A stretch of DNA of 64,000 bases, taken from Cylicocyclus nassatus (Eukaryota; Nematoda; Chromadorea; Rhabditida; Strongylidae). Below the pieces are notes generated by a model that was not told the origin of the DNA, made no database searches, and worked only from the letters and a program-made list of their open reading frames with translations. How positions within the stretch are numbered: the stretch's first letter is position 1; the number at the start of each line of letters is the position of its first letter. This document shows, piece after piece, positions 21,079 to 33,270 of this stretch. The stretch lies in NCBI GenBank assembly GCA_958299035.1, contig CATQJL010000112.1, positions 82,974,636-83,038,635 of the forward strand. The letters run 5' to 3'. Both the position numbers and the translations under genes were made by a program.

Positions 21079-21847
21079 CTGGCGATCAGCGACCTCAATG
21101 CCGTTTTCGTAAAGGGTGAGGACTACCACTTTTGATTTGATGACTGAGCAAGCACATGCTCCTCCTCTTGGAAACTTGACTCGATGGATCAACGCAAGAA
21201 TTTTTAGATCAGTCATTCACTAAGATGGTAAATTTATGACACTTCACCACCCAGTAGCCGTTTATATGCACTGACTATGTGACCATCTTCACATAGTTGT
21301 TTTATTCTCTGCAAAATTACGCTCAAATCTTGGGGGTGCGAGAGGAACTCATTTCCCCTCTGAGAGGTGAACAGGGATGCTGCTAATGGATGAAATCATC
21401 AAATCGTCTTTACTTTTATCATTGTCTATTTCCTGCCTTTGCAATATTTACTGACAAGCAGGAGTGAGTTTCACTTCCCAAATCAGTTTGATGTAATAGA
21501 TTTCTCCGCAGATATTGAGCTACGGATGTAGTTTTCTCTTAGAGAGGCAAGGGATATTGATAAAGAATAAAGCATTTGTCTAAGCTTCTCTTAAGCCTTC
21601 TCGATTTTCCACCTACTCAACCAATCTAGCTGATATAAAAGGGTGGAGAGCAATAGAGGGTAAAGTTACTAGTCAGTTATTGTAACTAATGCTTGGAAAT
21701 GCAAAGGAATCTCATATAGACTGTGGCACACAATTCTCCTTCTTCTGAAAATCTAAAGGAAGTGATATCGTATAAGGCTTTATTGACATTCTAAGAAAGG
21801 GTAAAGTTTTTTATCGTTTTGGCGGCGGTCATTTTAGCTGGGTATGC
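21079..21847. other. Non-coding, nothing recognised
   Basis: AT-rich sequence. No gene, known repeat or RNA was seen. Confidence 0.35.
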
Positions 21848-22353
21848 ACTATACTTTGGAATATTCGAGAATTTTTTCGAATAATCGATTATCCAATATA
21901 TTCGAAACGAAAAAAATCCGAATAATCGAATATATTTGAATAAAAGGTCCGAATAAACGAATATTTTGCATCGATTATGTCGAGTATTCAAACAAATTTT
22001 GATCAAATTAGCACAATGAAGGACTCTATGCATTGGGCAACTTGGACAAAACGATGGTTGCTGATTTAGCAGTCAAAATTGTGACGCTCTCATGTAGTTA
22101 TTCGATTACACGAAATTGTCGAATAATCGAATAACTTCTAAAAATAACTATTCGAGTGTTCGAATATTTTCGAAAATCAAAATTTTCGAATAACCGAATA
22201 ATCGAATAAGTTCGAAAATAACAAATTTCGAATAAGCGAATATCGAATATATTCGAGATTTTAAAATTTTCGAATAATCGAATTTCGAATAAAATTTATT
22301 CGATTACTTTATTCGGATACTCAATATTTATTCGATTCGGTCCAAAGTATAGT
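21848..22353. mobile_element. MITE filled with TTCGAATAATCGAATA-like repeats
   Basis: The ends ACTATACTTTGGA and TCCAAAGTATAGT are exact inverted repeats. Nearly the whole interior is a degenerate mixture of TTCGAATA and ATAATCGA words that can fold in many ways. The superfamily is unknown and no target duplication is certain. Confidence 0.65.
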
Positions 22354-23559
22354 ATGTGCATAAGATATGATGAGATATCTTTCATGAGATATGAAAGATA
22401 TCTATATCTATAGATACGCATGAGATATCTTTCATCTAAAAATGCAAAGGTGGGGTACAATTTGTGGTTTTCGCACAAAAAGTCAGAAAAAGGTACTTCG
22501 TTAAAAAGATGTTATTACTGTTTCTTTTCAAAAAAGTTAGATGCCTCTAAGGGTGAGGAAGACAAATAGGAAGGAGGGGGGGGGGGGAGCGTGAGGATTT
22601 AGGCGCTACGTAGGAAAACTCCCCAACTTTTTCTGGGGATATGTACTTCCAAAAACCGATCATACGTTCTTAATAGGTCATTTATAAAATCATGAGCAAC
22701 GAATTTGACTGCGGTCTTTGCACCTACAGCATCATAAAACACTCATACAAAAGGCATCACTTCAACGCTTAGCTCAATCACTTTCAGTGTCTAAATACTA
22801 TCATACTTAAGCAGAAAATGTTTGACTAGAGATGGGAACCAAAAAAATGCGGTTGCCGAAAGTGTGTGCGTCGCGCGGTCGCATTTTCGTCACGTTCTCT
22901 TAAATGCCCCATGGTTTTGTTGAGATGAACTGGGAAGTCAGAGAAAACTTTATGAATATTCTGTAGAAGAGGAAAACCAAGAAGTAAACGGAGAAAGAGA
23001 TTAAAGGATGAAATCGCTTAGGCTGAGTACGCACGCATTTATATCTCAGCCGAAACTTCGGAGGGAAAAATACGCAAAAGAAGAAGAGGAGCAGTCAGAT
23101 TTGGCCCTTCAATGGTAAGCCGTTCGAGGAGAAAGAAGAGATACTTTTGCTGAAGGTATGAAGCTCTCAAACATGGAAGTTTATACGGCAAATGAAGCGG
23201 CGCGCATTATGGCAAAAGGACTTTCTTTCAAGAAGGGCCGGTCAAAAACTTTATTATCACTCGATGCTAGCTGCGCACCGCAGGTTTGCCATTTTGGACA
23301 CTATGAGTTAATGCCATCGTCTTTACGGGAACAATATTGACGAGGTTGCATTTCACTTTTTGTTCCTGTTTTTGTCTTTGCTTGCCTTTCCTTGCAAACA
23401 GCTTAAGACGCCGCCTCAAGCCTTTCATAAGCGAAACAATGTGCTTAAAAGTTCTGTGTTAGAATTATATTACACGAGCATCAAACACGTAGGACTTACA
23501 AAGTTCAGTTACTAAAAGTTGTTGTCACTATTGACAGATGTCTGCGAGGAGTAACTAAT
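22354..23559. other. Non-coding spacer
   Basis: The word GAGATATCTTTCAT occurs twice at about 22372-22434 with an inverted neighbour. A G tract of about 12 lies at about 22577. An ORF at 23158-23340 has no recognised relative. Confidence 0.35.
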
Positions 23560-25362
23560 AACGCAAGCCAGGTGCAAAAGCTCAGGTAATAACTATAGAT
23601 CAAAGCTTTGCATTCCTTTCGCAGCGTCTTTATAACAATTAGGTCTGTCTGAGCCTATAGCAACGATCTCAAACATTAAAATCAGTTTTCCCTCTTTTTC
23701 ACTTTTTCAAAAAATGTGTGTCTTCCTAATTTCCTTACTTTCTTTTCTATGCAAAGACAGTATGTTTTGTCTACTCTGCTATTTATTTCACTTTTGAAAA
23801 TACAGTACTTAAAATTGTTCGCAAAAGCTTTTTCTTGCAAGGTAAATCAAGAAGATGACTTTTGAAGTTTTTTCTATAAATCTTAACTCTCGCAAAAAAA
23901 TATTTTTGCATGAATTCGTGAAGTAAGAGGCCCGCGAAATTTTTCAAAACATATTAAAACGTTCTCCTAGTTTGCCGCGAAAAAAAAAATTTTTCAAACC
24001 GCTAGGCTCAACATATTTGGTAGGGCGGTGTGCAAAGCATTTCTTTGTTTTTTTTGGTTCATTCGCAAGAAAAAACCCCAGGAAATCTTTGTTCCTCTAC
24101 AGTGTATTTAGATACTGTATTTTCCCAATTTGTATGCCGTGCAAGGGTAGCGTTTTTTCCTTCCCTTCTGTCCTCCCGCCGTTTACTAGTTTATTGCCAG
24201 ATCTGTCCTTTCTTATACTACTTTAACTTGAGTGTATGCTTGGCTGTCTGTTCCAGACATAGTGTGCTCCTTATAAAAGCACCACTGTTCTTCACATCTT
24301 TATTCCTTTTCCTTTCTTCTTCAACAAAAAAGCATTGATTTATACATAATGTTAGCGATTGTCCCGGTTTGTTTCTTAAGACATCTCTTCACAAAACACA
24401 AAAAGTGTGGCTTACAATGAATAATGTGTCAGAAAAGGCAAATGTTGTTGCTATCGCAAAGTAATTGGGAAAAAAGTAGTAGAGGAACAGCAGGTGATTT
24501 TTTTGAGAAGTAGAAATCTGACCAAAATTGTTTTGGAATGAGGGTGCTGTACTTAACCACAGCTCCGAATTTTGTTTAAATTACTGAAAATGTAGCGGGC
24601 CGTTAACCTTAAATTTTGGAAAATGGGGGGGTGGCCATGCTCCAAAAAAACTTTTTGTAAAGCTAGCTGATTTTTTGAAATTTCCAAAAATTGTCCTAAC
24701 GTTACATGTAAAAACAAGTGCAGAATTATGTGAATTATGTAAGAAGCCTTATAAATTTTTGCGAGCTATTTTCGGAGGATACGAGAATTAATACTGTAAA
24801 AAGTACAAAATAAATAAAATGTAGAATGAATACTTTTAAAATACTGTAAGTGTCGATCACGCCCTTTTTCAGAGTTTCGGAATTAGATAATTGCAAAAAT
24901 ATGGAAGCCAAATCATTTCAAGAGGGTATTGATAGAGGTTTTCCCCTCATTTTAGTCTCCACTTTTTGCTTACAGTTATTTTATTGAACAAATATGAAAG
25001 CTAAAATTATTTTTTAGAATTTTTCTACCTTCTCTCATTTTAGTTTCCCCTTTTTGTTTACAGTTAGACAGTTTGCAAAAATATAGAAGCTAAAATCATT
25101 CTCAAAGGTCTTTATAAAATCTTTTGCGTTCTCTCATCAGTTTCCTCTTTTTGCTTACAGTTGATTTATTGCAGAGATGTGGAAGTTGAAATCGTTCTCA
25201 AAGGGCGTCGATAGAATTTTTTACCTTCTTTCATTTTAATTTCCCCTTTTTGCTTACACTCGTAGCATCATTTACCGTGCTCAAAATATGTGCCGAACTG
25301 ACATAGAACTGAGCACTAATGTAAATGCCAATTCTTTAGTTTCTATGACAAGTACACTGGAA
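23560..25362 (+). repeat. Duplicated block 1, first part
   Basis: Collinear with 55490-57305 along its whole length, from CTCAGGTAATAACTATAGAT (23580) to AGCATCATTTACCGTGCTCA (about 25265). Differences are scattered substitutions and small indels with no codon pattern, so it looks like non-coding duplicated DNA. Inside, a 90-base theme (GCTTACAGTT...GCAAAAATAT...CATTTTAGTTTCC) recurs about four times at 24890-25260. Confidence 0.85.
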
Positions 25363-26877
25363 AAAATTCCTCACACACACCAAGGCAAACTGATCATTAT
25401 GCTGATGCTGAGGTTTCGCGTTTAACAAGGTGTTTTCATGAAATGTCCGTCAGAGCAAGCATAGATCTGCCCTGCATTGCACGTCTTCATACAAATGTCT
25501 TCGGTTTTCGGATTGATGCTAGTGCATTCAAATCCGCACGGCTATATTTGTATGCTTTTTCAAAAATCGATAAGAGGATATTACCTTGAAGTGCACAAAA
25601 ATAATTTTATGCTCGCGTAATTTTAATTGGGCAAAAAGGACACATTGCAAATAATGATTTGACGTCACTCATCCAATATGCCACATTTATACTTTGTGTC
25701 AGAAGATGATTTTCTTCTTCGTGGCCAGACCATAAGCGTCGCGAAGATCTTGCACTGCGTTTGCGTAAAATGCGCGTGAAAATACAAATACATAGTTCAT
25801 AAGTAACCATCCTAGCGGTGTACAGTCATGCTTTTAATGATTGGGCTCTAGGACAAAATTCCCTCTTGCTCGCGAACGTTGCGCAAGGGCTTTGCGATGC
25901 GGGCGCGCACATCCACGATTGCGAAAGGAATATTCAGAAAATCGAAATGGTAACATTGAGCGAGATCCTTGCGACCCTTAGTAATTATATTATTGTCTAA
26001 AAATCAAATAATAATATCAATTGTTGTGATTGTTAATGACCAGTTGTTCCTCATAGTGATCTGCCTCGCGTAGTCGATCGCAACCTCAGAGTGTGCGGAA
26101 AATGAGCGTTATAAAAGGCGCTCACTCATAGCCTTGGTCAGTTCGTCTGTTCACTCATCTGCCTCTCTTATTTTTGCTATTCTATTATTTTCTAATAAAT
26201 ATTCTCTGTTCCTCGTGTGCAGCCCAACGGACGAAGGTACGAAGAAGCGTCCGAAACTAAAGGACACAACATCAATAATAACAATGATATTAGGCTAGAA
26301 ACTAAGTTTTGCAACTACTTTTATAACTCAACCCTCTTTGGATATGGCGCACTCAAACATGGATAGTATGTAGAGCGAAGAGTGAGCTACAATTGACCCA
26401 AGCTGTTAAAATTTTGAAGACGAGTTAGAAAAATTCCAGGCGTTTTCCGAAAATTAGTAAATTGTGAGAATTTATGGGGTTTTAAGGCAAAATGAAGTTG
26501 TTGGCAGTCGGGATTGAGCACAATAATCCGAAATCGTGTTCTAATTGTTGCTAGAGGCAACTTATTCGGCTCACCAAAAAGAAATAAAATTCAGGGGCAA
26601 GTCGAGATTTGGCCCTCACAATTTTGAAGGTGTTGCTGTACGCAAGGCTGCTGGTCACAACCGTCAATGGCTGAAGAGTCAGAACCATAAAATTCCCCGA
26701 GCTTTTACATACCGAGTTCTTTGACCTGCTAAACACGAGTATCGTATTCATTTGTTGAATCAACGCCTCTTCCCTTGTTTAGGATGGTACCCTATATCGT
26801 ACACCTACAGTAATCTCAGAAAAAAGTCCTTATCACGCAACTTCAGTATCGTTCTCGTGATCAACATGTCGTATAAC
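25363..26877. other. Sequence absent from duplicated block 2
   Basis: No gene was recognised. About 26220-26260 (GGACGAAGGTACG...CGTCCGAAACT) faintly resembles the Penelope 3' motif. The stretch ends at a hAT-type half element. Confidence 0.4.
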
Positions 26878-27122
26878 CAGGGTCAAGCGTGGGGTGTGGC
26901 ACGCCACGCCTGGGGTCTTATTGGGGAGTCAAAAGGGGAGGGGTTCGTAGTTGGGTAATCTGATAACAGTGATAACATGGTATTCGTATCCTATCCATAG
27001 CATGTCAATTAACCCCTGTAAACAAAGTTTGAGCGAATTCTGAAGATTCAAGGTACTAGGCTACCTAAGTGACATGGTCATTTTCCAACATGATTAACTT
27101 TGTTTCAAAGGTAAATAAGCCA
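26878..27122 (+). mobile_element. Half copy of the hAT-type MITE
   Basis: Closely matches 13730-13984 (starts CAGGGTCAAGCGTGGGGTGT, ends near GTAAATAAGCCAT) but has only one arm and then joins duplicated-block sequence directly. The G tract is reduced compared with the full copy. It is a deletion product or an end-internal fragment. Confidence 0.8.
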
Positions 27123-27961
27123 TATACGAAAACTTTTAAAAAAATGTTTTAGAAATTTTGAAAGACAAGCTATACAGCTACAAAAAAGTTGGCACAAATT
27201 TGACCCATCCGCTGGCTATCAAAACTCCCAAATAGTTCTCGAAAAAGTTCTCAAATGAAAATTTTGAAAATTAGCGAAAATCAGTCACGGTGAAAGCGAA
27301 ATGCTATAAAGTGTCCAGCAATTGTCTCAGCATTTTCCCAGTGAATTTCATTGTAATGCAGCTGGAAAGAGTTTGAAATGTTTGTTTATCTGTTGCGGAT
27401 CATTCGGAAAAAAACTAACAAGACTTTGTACCGACCTAATGTCCATGAGAAGGCGAAAGATTCTTTCGAAAAATCTTCCTTCACTGATAGACAAAAAAGG
27501 ACTTGTTTGCAACGCACACGTGACGAAATGACATCAAATTTGCTTCTTGATAGCTATAGGGAGCAGGAACATTGTATAGAAATTACAAAAAGTTGTGCTA
27601 AATGAACAGACATTTTCTAATTCGAAAGCTAACCTTGAGAGCCACCCGGTTTGGCACAAAGAAAACAATGAATATTTTTTCCACACATCATTGTCAAACT
27701 TTTCTTAGGTGATAACTACATTCAAAATCGGCAGGGACTTCTAAGTTTCTACTCTCCGCTTAGCTAAACTCTCAAAATAGGCGATTTGAGAGGCAATAAT
27801 GCTACAAATGCACACCAGTGACAACATATAGCCAAACCAGTTTTTCTTTAATGTGTTTTTAGCGTTGTTTCAATGTTCTGTGCTATTTTCCCGATATCTA
27901 TTCTTCAAAATCAACGAGGGTTTTGCTCAAGTTCCCCTCACCTCGTTACAAGCTTTACTCA
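27123..27961 (+). repeat. Duplicated block 1, second part
   Basis: Collinear with 57455-58267 (shared GACAAGCTATACAGCTACAA and CCCATCCGCTGGCTATCAAA). It ends at the target TCA (27959-27961) of the element inserted at 27962. Confidence 0.85.
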
Positions 27962-28102
27962 CAAGGGAAGGATACTAACTTAGAATTGCCTTTTGAGATA
28001 AGACATATATATTTGAATCAGCTTTGAATGCTGATTCCAAATATGCCGTTCCTAGCTGCTTAGAGTTATTAGCAAGCGAAACGGGCTTGCTATTGTGAGT
28101 TT

Positions 28103-28899
28103 TGTAAGCGTGGGCGCATAGGAACGCACGCGAAAGAGCTATGCTATGAGAACAAGATATAAGGCACAGATAAGGTATTAGTATGTTATGAGAATAAGAT
28201 TAACTGTTACAGATACGGCGAATGATACGCATTCCGCAGTATGCTATGTAAGCCGCCACCGAGAGCACAAGGGGGAATTCCCGTACCAAGTTTCGAGCTA
28301 GGAGGATACCGACTGGCAGGGAGACGGTCAAGAGGCGCGATTTCTTCGGCTGTCACCAACTTAAAACTCCAGTTTAATGCTACGCGACTCTTCAGAAATT
28401 ACCAGATAAAGTGCACTAGCTTACTATCTGTCTAAGGTCATCACATGCTGAGTCTCATGATTTTTGCTATGAATCGGACTGAAATATTTACGATTCTGTT
28501 TCGAGATGCATTTTCATCAGTTTTTGACCTTTAAAATTGCTGTTTTGAATTTTTTCTAAAGTACCAAGATTAAAAACTCATGCAACTGTCTAATATATCT
28601 TCTTCTAGATTTCATTTACTTCTAAAAAGTTGCAGAACACTTATTATGTGCTATTTGGGGTCTAGCTGGCAGTAAAAATCGCGCTTCTTGACATACACCC
28701 CGACTGGCAGCCCAAGCTACCCCTTCGCTGTTACAGGCTGATGCCTGCCCGACCAGCAACTTAGTGATCCATGTTGTTATATTTGATTGCCTTAGTGTAT
28801 TGCTTGATTCCTATTTTATGTCATAACAGATAAACTATTAGTACAGCTAGTGTTCGGGTATCTACCAGCCTGAGCCGCTTCCACGGCGCTACGTTGAGT
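28103..28899 (+). repeat. 5' LTR, interrupted by a MITE
   Basis: Starts TGTAAGCGTGGGCGC and ends GCTACGTTGAGT. It equals the 3' LTR apart from scattered substitutions and the 391-base insertion plus duplication at 28319-28709. Confidence 0.9.
28319..28700. mobile_element. 382-bp MITE in the 5' LTR
   Basis: TIRs GGGAGACGGTCAAGAGGCGC and GGGTGTATGTCAAGAAGCGC (reverse strand). CGACTGGCA is duplicated on both sides (28310-28318, 28701-28709). The 3' LTR at about 37199-37210 shows the empty site. Same family as 35324-35707. Confidence 0.92.
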
Positions 28900-30610
28900 T
28901 AGCAGCGAGTGGTTCCACCGCCATGGAGGGAAGGCAGCCTTGAGGTAGTTTCTTTAGTTTACTGCGCTTTACCCTGTTGGGTTCCCAGTCGGTATTACGA
29001 ATTTTTCGAGAAAAGACAGTTGTGATAATTTTGTTTTTCAGTTGCCTTTTCCTTGATCTAGGGCCCAGATCCCGTGAAATTCTGATAACCTGATAGACTT
29101 TTAAACCAAAATGATAAAATACAATTTTCTTTTCTCGACTAGTTTATTTCTGGAATTCAGCAATTTTCTTTTGCTGGAGTTTTTTTTTTGGTCAGCAGTT
29201 TTATGCTGAAGTAATGTGTACACCTGGTGATGGTTTGTCCGGACCGAATGGAAATAGAACGCCAAGGAGGTGAGTGTTGGTTCTATTGTTGTTCTGCCCA
29301 GCGTATTCAGGAAGGTATCCTGCGTTCTCCCCGGGTTGAGGTTGTGTTTCCTCGCGGATTAAGGGACTCGTGTTTTGGCTAGGCGTTCGCCGAAAGTGAA
29401 GGTTAGTTTTGTGTTGCCGGCGGCTGGGAATTATGTTGATGGAGTCCAGTAGAGTTGCCTCGAGGTAGTTTCGCGGGGCGACATCCGCTTGAGGGTTGTA
29501 AGGTGAGCTCGAGCAGTTTTGCATAACTAAGTATTGATCGATCATTTGCTTTCAATTTAGGTACCTCGTGGTGACAGGCCATTCACATTTCTAAAGCCTG
29601 CCCCACAAAAAGATGACAAATCAGGTATATACGGAATATATTGTCAATTTAGTTCAAAGTTTACAATCCTTTACGTTTCGTGCTTATCCCGAGCTATTTT
29701 CATACTGTATTTGCGAGCAATGTATTTTTTTATTTGTCCCCTCATTAACGACAGCCTTGTATGCGAGATATTCAATCGATCTGGCGTCCAGCATGAGCCG
29801 GCATGATCGTAAGCTTGATAACGCATGTCATCCGCGCACTTCTTGCTAGATGAGGCCGCCTGCGTTAGAACGGTGAGTCATTTCTTTATATTTTTCGGTT
29901 TCGTTCCTATTAATTTTTGAAGCGTTTGTGGTGTTGCAGTTCCTTTTTTCTTATTTTCTTTCATTCCAGTAGAAAAATCTTTTTAACTGTTATTTCGCCA
30001 TTCTCTTGCCATATCTGATGATATATACTTAGTTTACGCGTGTTCGCGTCCACATCCGAAATAACATTTTTATCGTTAGTCTATTTCCTTACGTTCGAAA
30101 GGTTTTTTCTACATTCTTGAAAGTTTTCTTTCTTTTTGCATTCTGAAGCATACCACGCTTTGATATTTTCTCTGCTTCGGCTTTCACGCTATTCCCTTGA
30201 AGTATTGCTTAGTATTTCACATCATCCTCATAGCGAGTTAAAACAAGCACGTAAGCAGATTGAGTCTCTTTCCTTATCTTCGAAATAAAATCAGGCAGCT
30301 CTTGAAAACCTTAACGTCCGCATTTCGACGCTTGTGCAGCGTAATGAAGAGCTAGCCGTATAGCTTTTGGTCATCATCATCTCTCCACTTCCACATCTTC
30401 TCTTCCTAATGTAAACTGTTTGTTTTTCGCTTCCATCGTTATGTCGTGTTGCATTCTCAGCGGAAGAGCTTTGCACCTACGTTTCTATTTCCAAAATGCG
30501 CGCTTATTTGTTAGGTAATGTCTGGATAAGTGACTCGAAGGAATTTGCTTTGTCATGGCGCGATGACAGCCCGACCCTGGTAGACTGACAAAACTCTCTG
30601 ATTATCACTG
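28900..30610 (+). other. LTR element leader, no intact gene
   Basis: No primer-binding site or gag was recognised. A 114-codon minus-strand ORF (29201-29545) lacks known features. The remainder is AT-rich and closed in all frames. Confidence 0.4.
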
Positions 30611-31581
30611 ACCAGGGCTACGCAACACAAAGGTCAAACGGCTGAAGCATTACATACAGCTGCAAGTCGGGATCATAACATCAAATCAACTTGCAGCTCA
30701 ACTATTAGCGGTAGAGGATACAGTTCACACTTCTGTCACTACCCTATTTCACCACGCTTTGGCCTCGTTGTGCGACCGCACTAATTCTCTTACGTTCTCA
30801 CTCCATTCATCACTCAAATCAGACCCTCCTTATACCGTGCGCAAGATGCTCAATCTACCCGATGTGGCCGCTTCTTACATAGGTAGCGGCTTGGTTTAAA
30901 TTCACAACGGCATAAGCATTCCCAACACAAACTACTATCGTATCTTACCATTCAACTCCACTTGCTACGACAAACCTCATATCCAATTGACTTTACCCAA
31001 CGGATCTTCATGGTTCACTTACGTCGATCCTCACAACTGAGTACTCACTTCTGACGTAAAATTAGCGCCTTGTGATACTCTCCGCCCATTCTATTTTCCT
31101 CTCCCTTCCAGATACAGATTTCTTTCCTTCACTTACAATCTTGCACAACTTGGTGCTTACTAACATCAGCGAACTCGTGCAAGAACATCAGTTGCAAGAA
31201 CTTTGGACAGCGCACAACCTTCACAAAATCCTTGGCGCAGGTGACAGCTGTTATTCTTCTCATGCTACTTCGGACTCTTCGTATGGCAGCAGCTCCTCTG
31301 TTCTAGACACCCTGATTGGGTTTTCTCTGTACAATATATGGATTACTTTCTTCTGCGCTACAGTCACACTAACAATCATCAAGAGGCTACTCCTTGCGTA
31401 CCTCAATGTGTTATATGAAGGCATGTTATCATGCATGCTTGCTACTAATTTGCAAACGCCTGGTCGCCCGTCTCATCCCTACGTTTTTACAACTTGTAAC
31501 ACTCCTGTTCGCCTCTTTCTCAATTATCACAGAAGAACAGCCCCTCCAGCTCACACACGTTGCACTAGATTCCACGAGTAA
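30611..31581 (+). pseudogene. Membrane-glycoprotein (env-like) remnant
   Basis: One frame from 30611 stays open apart from single stops near 30897 and 31037 and shows an ectodomain-like stretch with an N-glycosylation motif (FNSTCYDK). An overlapping frame (31072-31581) ends with a strongly hydrophobic segment (YNIWITFFCATVTLTII, about 31340-31390) followed by basic residues, like a membrane anchor and tail. It lies upstream of protease, an odd place for env. The assignment is by architecture only; I could not match a named glycoprotein family. Confidence 0.4.
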
Positions 31582-31599
31582 ATGGCCGCCCAAACTGAC

Positions 31600-32074
31600 T
31601 AGTGCTCCGGTTCACGCCTTGTGCTATATGACAGTAGTGGCGCAAATTCTGGTCAAACCGAATGGGATTGCTTTGCTCGGACTAATAGATACCGGGGCTG
31701 CTATATCTGTATCGGTCGCAAGCCGCCAACTAGCCCCGTTAATAGGCATTTTTTATTTTGAGAACAGCTCAATACACAGTAGGAATGGCGATTACAGGAA
31801 CCGCACCTTTTCGGTAAACGGCGAACAAATTCGAATTTTGGGCACGTTGACTAGAGGGTTACAAGAAGATGAAGGTGACATTATAGCACGTGTTTCCAAA
31901 ACTACATTTTTACAGCCAGGGACTGAAACTTATGTGCCATGCTACGTTTCCGCAACACCCGCGACACCGGTTATGCTGATCACACAAGCTGACGATCTTC
32001 TTCAACGTTCGTTACTAGTCTCTCCTACTGTATTCACAATAGGTACGGTTCATATACTAGTATCAAACCACTAA
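31600..32074 (+). pseudogene. Retroelement aspartic protease
   Basis: GLIDTGAAISVS (about 31679-31714) is the catalytic motif of retropepsins. The frame is open from 31394 to 32074 and continues through a domain of about 130 residues. It would process the element polyprotein. The next segment, to about 32300, has multiple stops and only a hint of the linker that normally leads to reverse transcriptase (SEKERKLLRAFF, about 32267). Confidence 0.7.
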
Positions 32075-32310
32075 TGGACCCCAGGCATTATATAAGGATC
32101 AAAAAATATCCACAGCGGTTCCTTTAGTGGAGGAGAACGGGGTTCTTTCGGATCCAGATGTTTTCACTTTAAGCCTGCGGACTTTGTAACTTTCCATTGC
32201 GGCTGATAGCCGTCCCTCACAAGAAATCAAAACAGAATTTGTGGTTTACTTAGCAAGGCTGAGGTCTCCGAAAAGGAAAGAAAGCTGCTTCGCGCATTTT
32301 TCCATTAGCC

Positions 32311-33270
32311 TGTGATCCTTGTCAACGCAAGCCGCGCCCAAGCCTACAACCGTGAAGAATTACTCCCGGTAGCCACTACAACCATTTCTGACAAAGTATA
32401 CAAGGACTTGACCGGCCCCTTACACACCTCTGAGTCTGGCAATAAGTACGCGTTGACTATGATCGATCATTTTTGTTATATGCCTCATTGCCCGATTGCA
32501 GCGCGGTTACGGTAGCTCAATCATGACCGAATGTATCCCTAAATTTAGGGCTATGACGCAGTTGATTTCAGATAATGCGTCATACTTTAAAGGCGAGCTA
32601 ATATCGGAAATTGGACGACTGCTACATATAGGACGATACTTCACCACACCATACCATCACGAACGCAACGGCGCTTGTGAGCGTATTTTTGCTACTTTCC
32701 ATCCCATTCTCAGAACTTACATTGAGAATGAGAATGAGAATAATGAGAATCAATCTGACTGGGACAAATTCATCCCAGCTTGTGCTTTCATGTATAATAC
32801 CTCTGTTCATAGCAGCACCAATAATACTCCTTACTTTTTGGTTTTCGAGCGTGATCCCCTTTTCAACATTGATTTACTCATTAAACACGACACCCAGAGG
32901 CACGTGCCTACTGACCAGTACTCCAGCATTCATCTAGTAAACCTCGTCGCTACTCTCTACGCAGCGTGGCCTGCAACCGCTAGGTATAACGATCTTCAGC
33001 GCAGTAAGTTTAAAGCACAATATGACAGTACACATCTCAAACCTCTATCTATTAAGGTGGGCGACGGTGTTTACCTGCGAGACTATGCACCTAAAGTGGG
33101 ACTCTCAGCTAAGCTTGCGTATCCATGGTTAGGCCAGTTCGGTTCTCGAAATTGACCATCCTCATCTTACGATTCTTAGTATCAGCTCACCGCAGTCTAA
33201 ACCAAAACGATTTCACACGAACCAAGTTAAAAATGCTACGAGCCTTGTGGACCTGTGTTCACCACCCCAT
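32311..33270 (+). pseudogene. Ty3/gypsy-like integrase (frameshifted)
   Basis: CDPCQRK (32311-32331) is the end of the HHCC zinc finger. The core follows in other frames: TGPLHTSESGNKYALTMIDHF, then SDNASYF with Asp at 32571, and NGACERI with Glu at 32679, leaving exactly 35 residues between them (D-35-E). The C-terminal part LRDYAPKVG and a chromatin-proximal tail (KRFHTNQVK, about 33205-33235) follow. At least two frameshifts break it. It would insert the cDNA. Confidence 0.85.

Noticed and set aside
26220..26262. Fourth hammerhead-like motif
   Set aside because: The core reads GGACGAA instead of CTGANGA and the outer stem does not pair.
29201..29545. 114-codon minus-strand ORF as an antisense retroelement gene
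   Set aside because: No homology recognised and no start context; kept only as a note in the LTR element leader.
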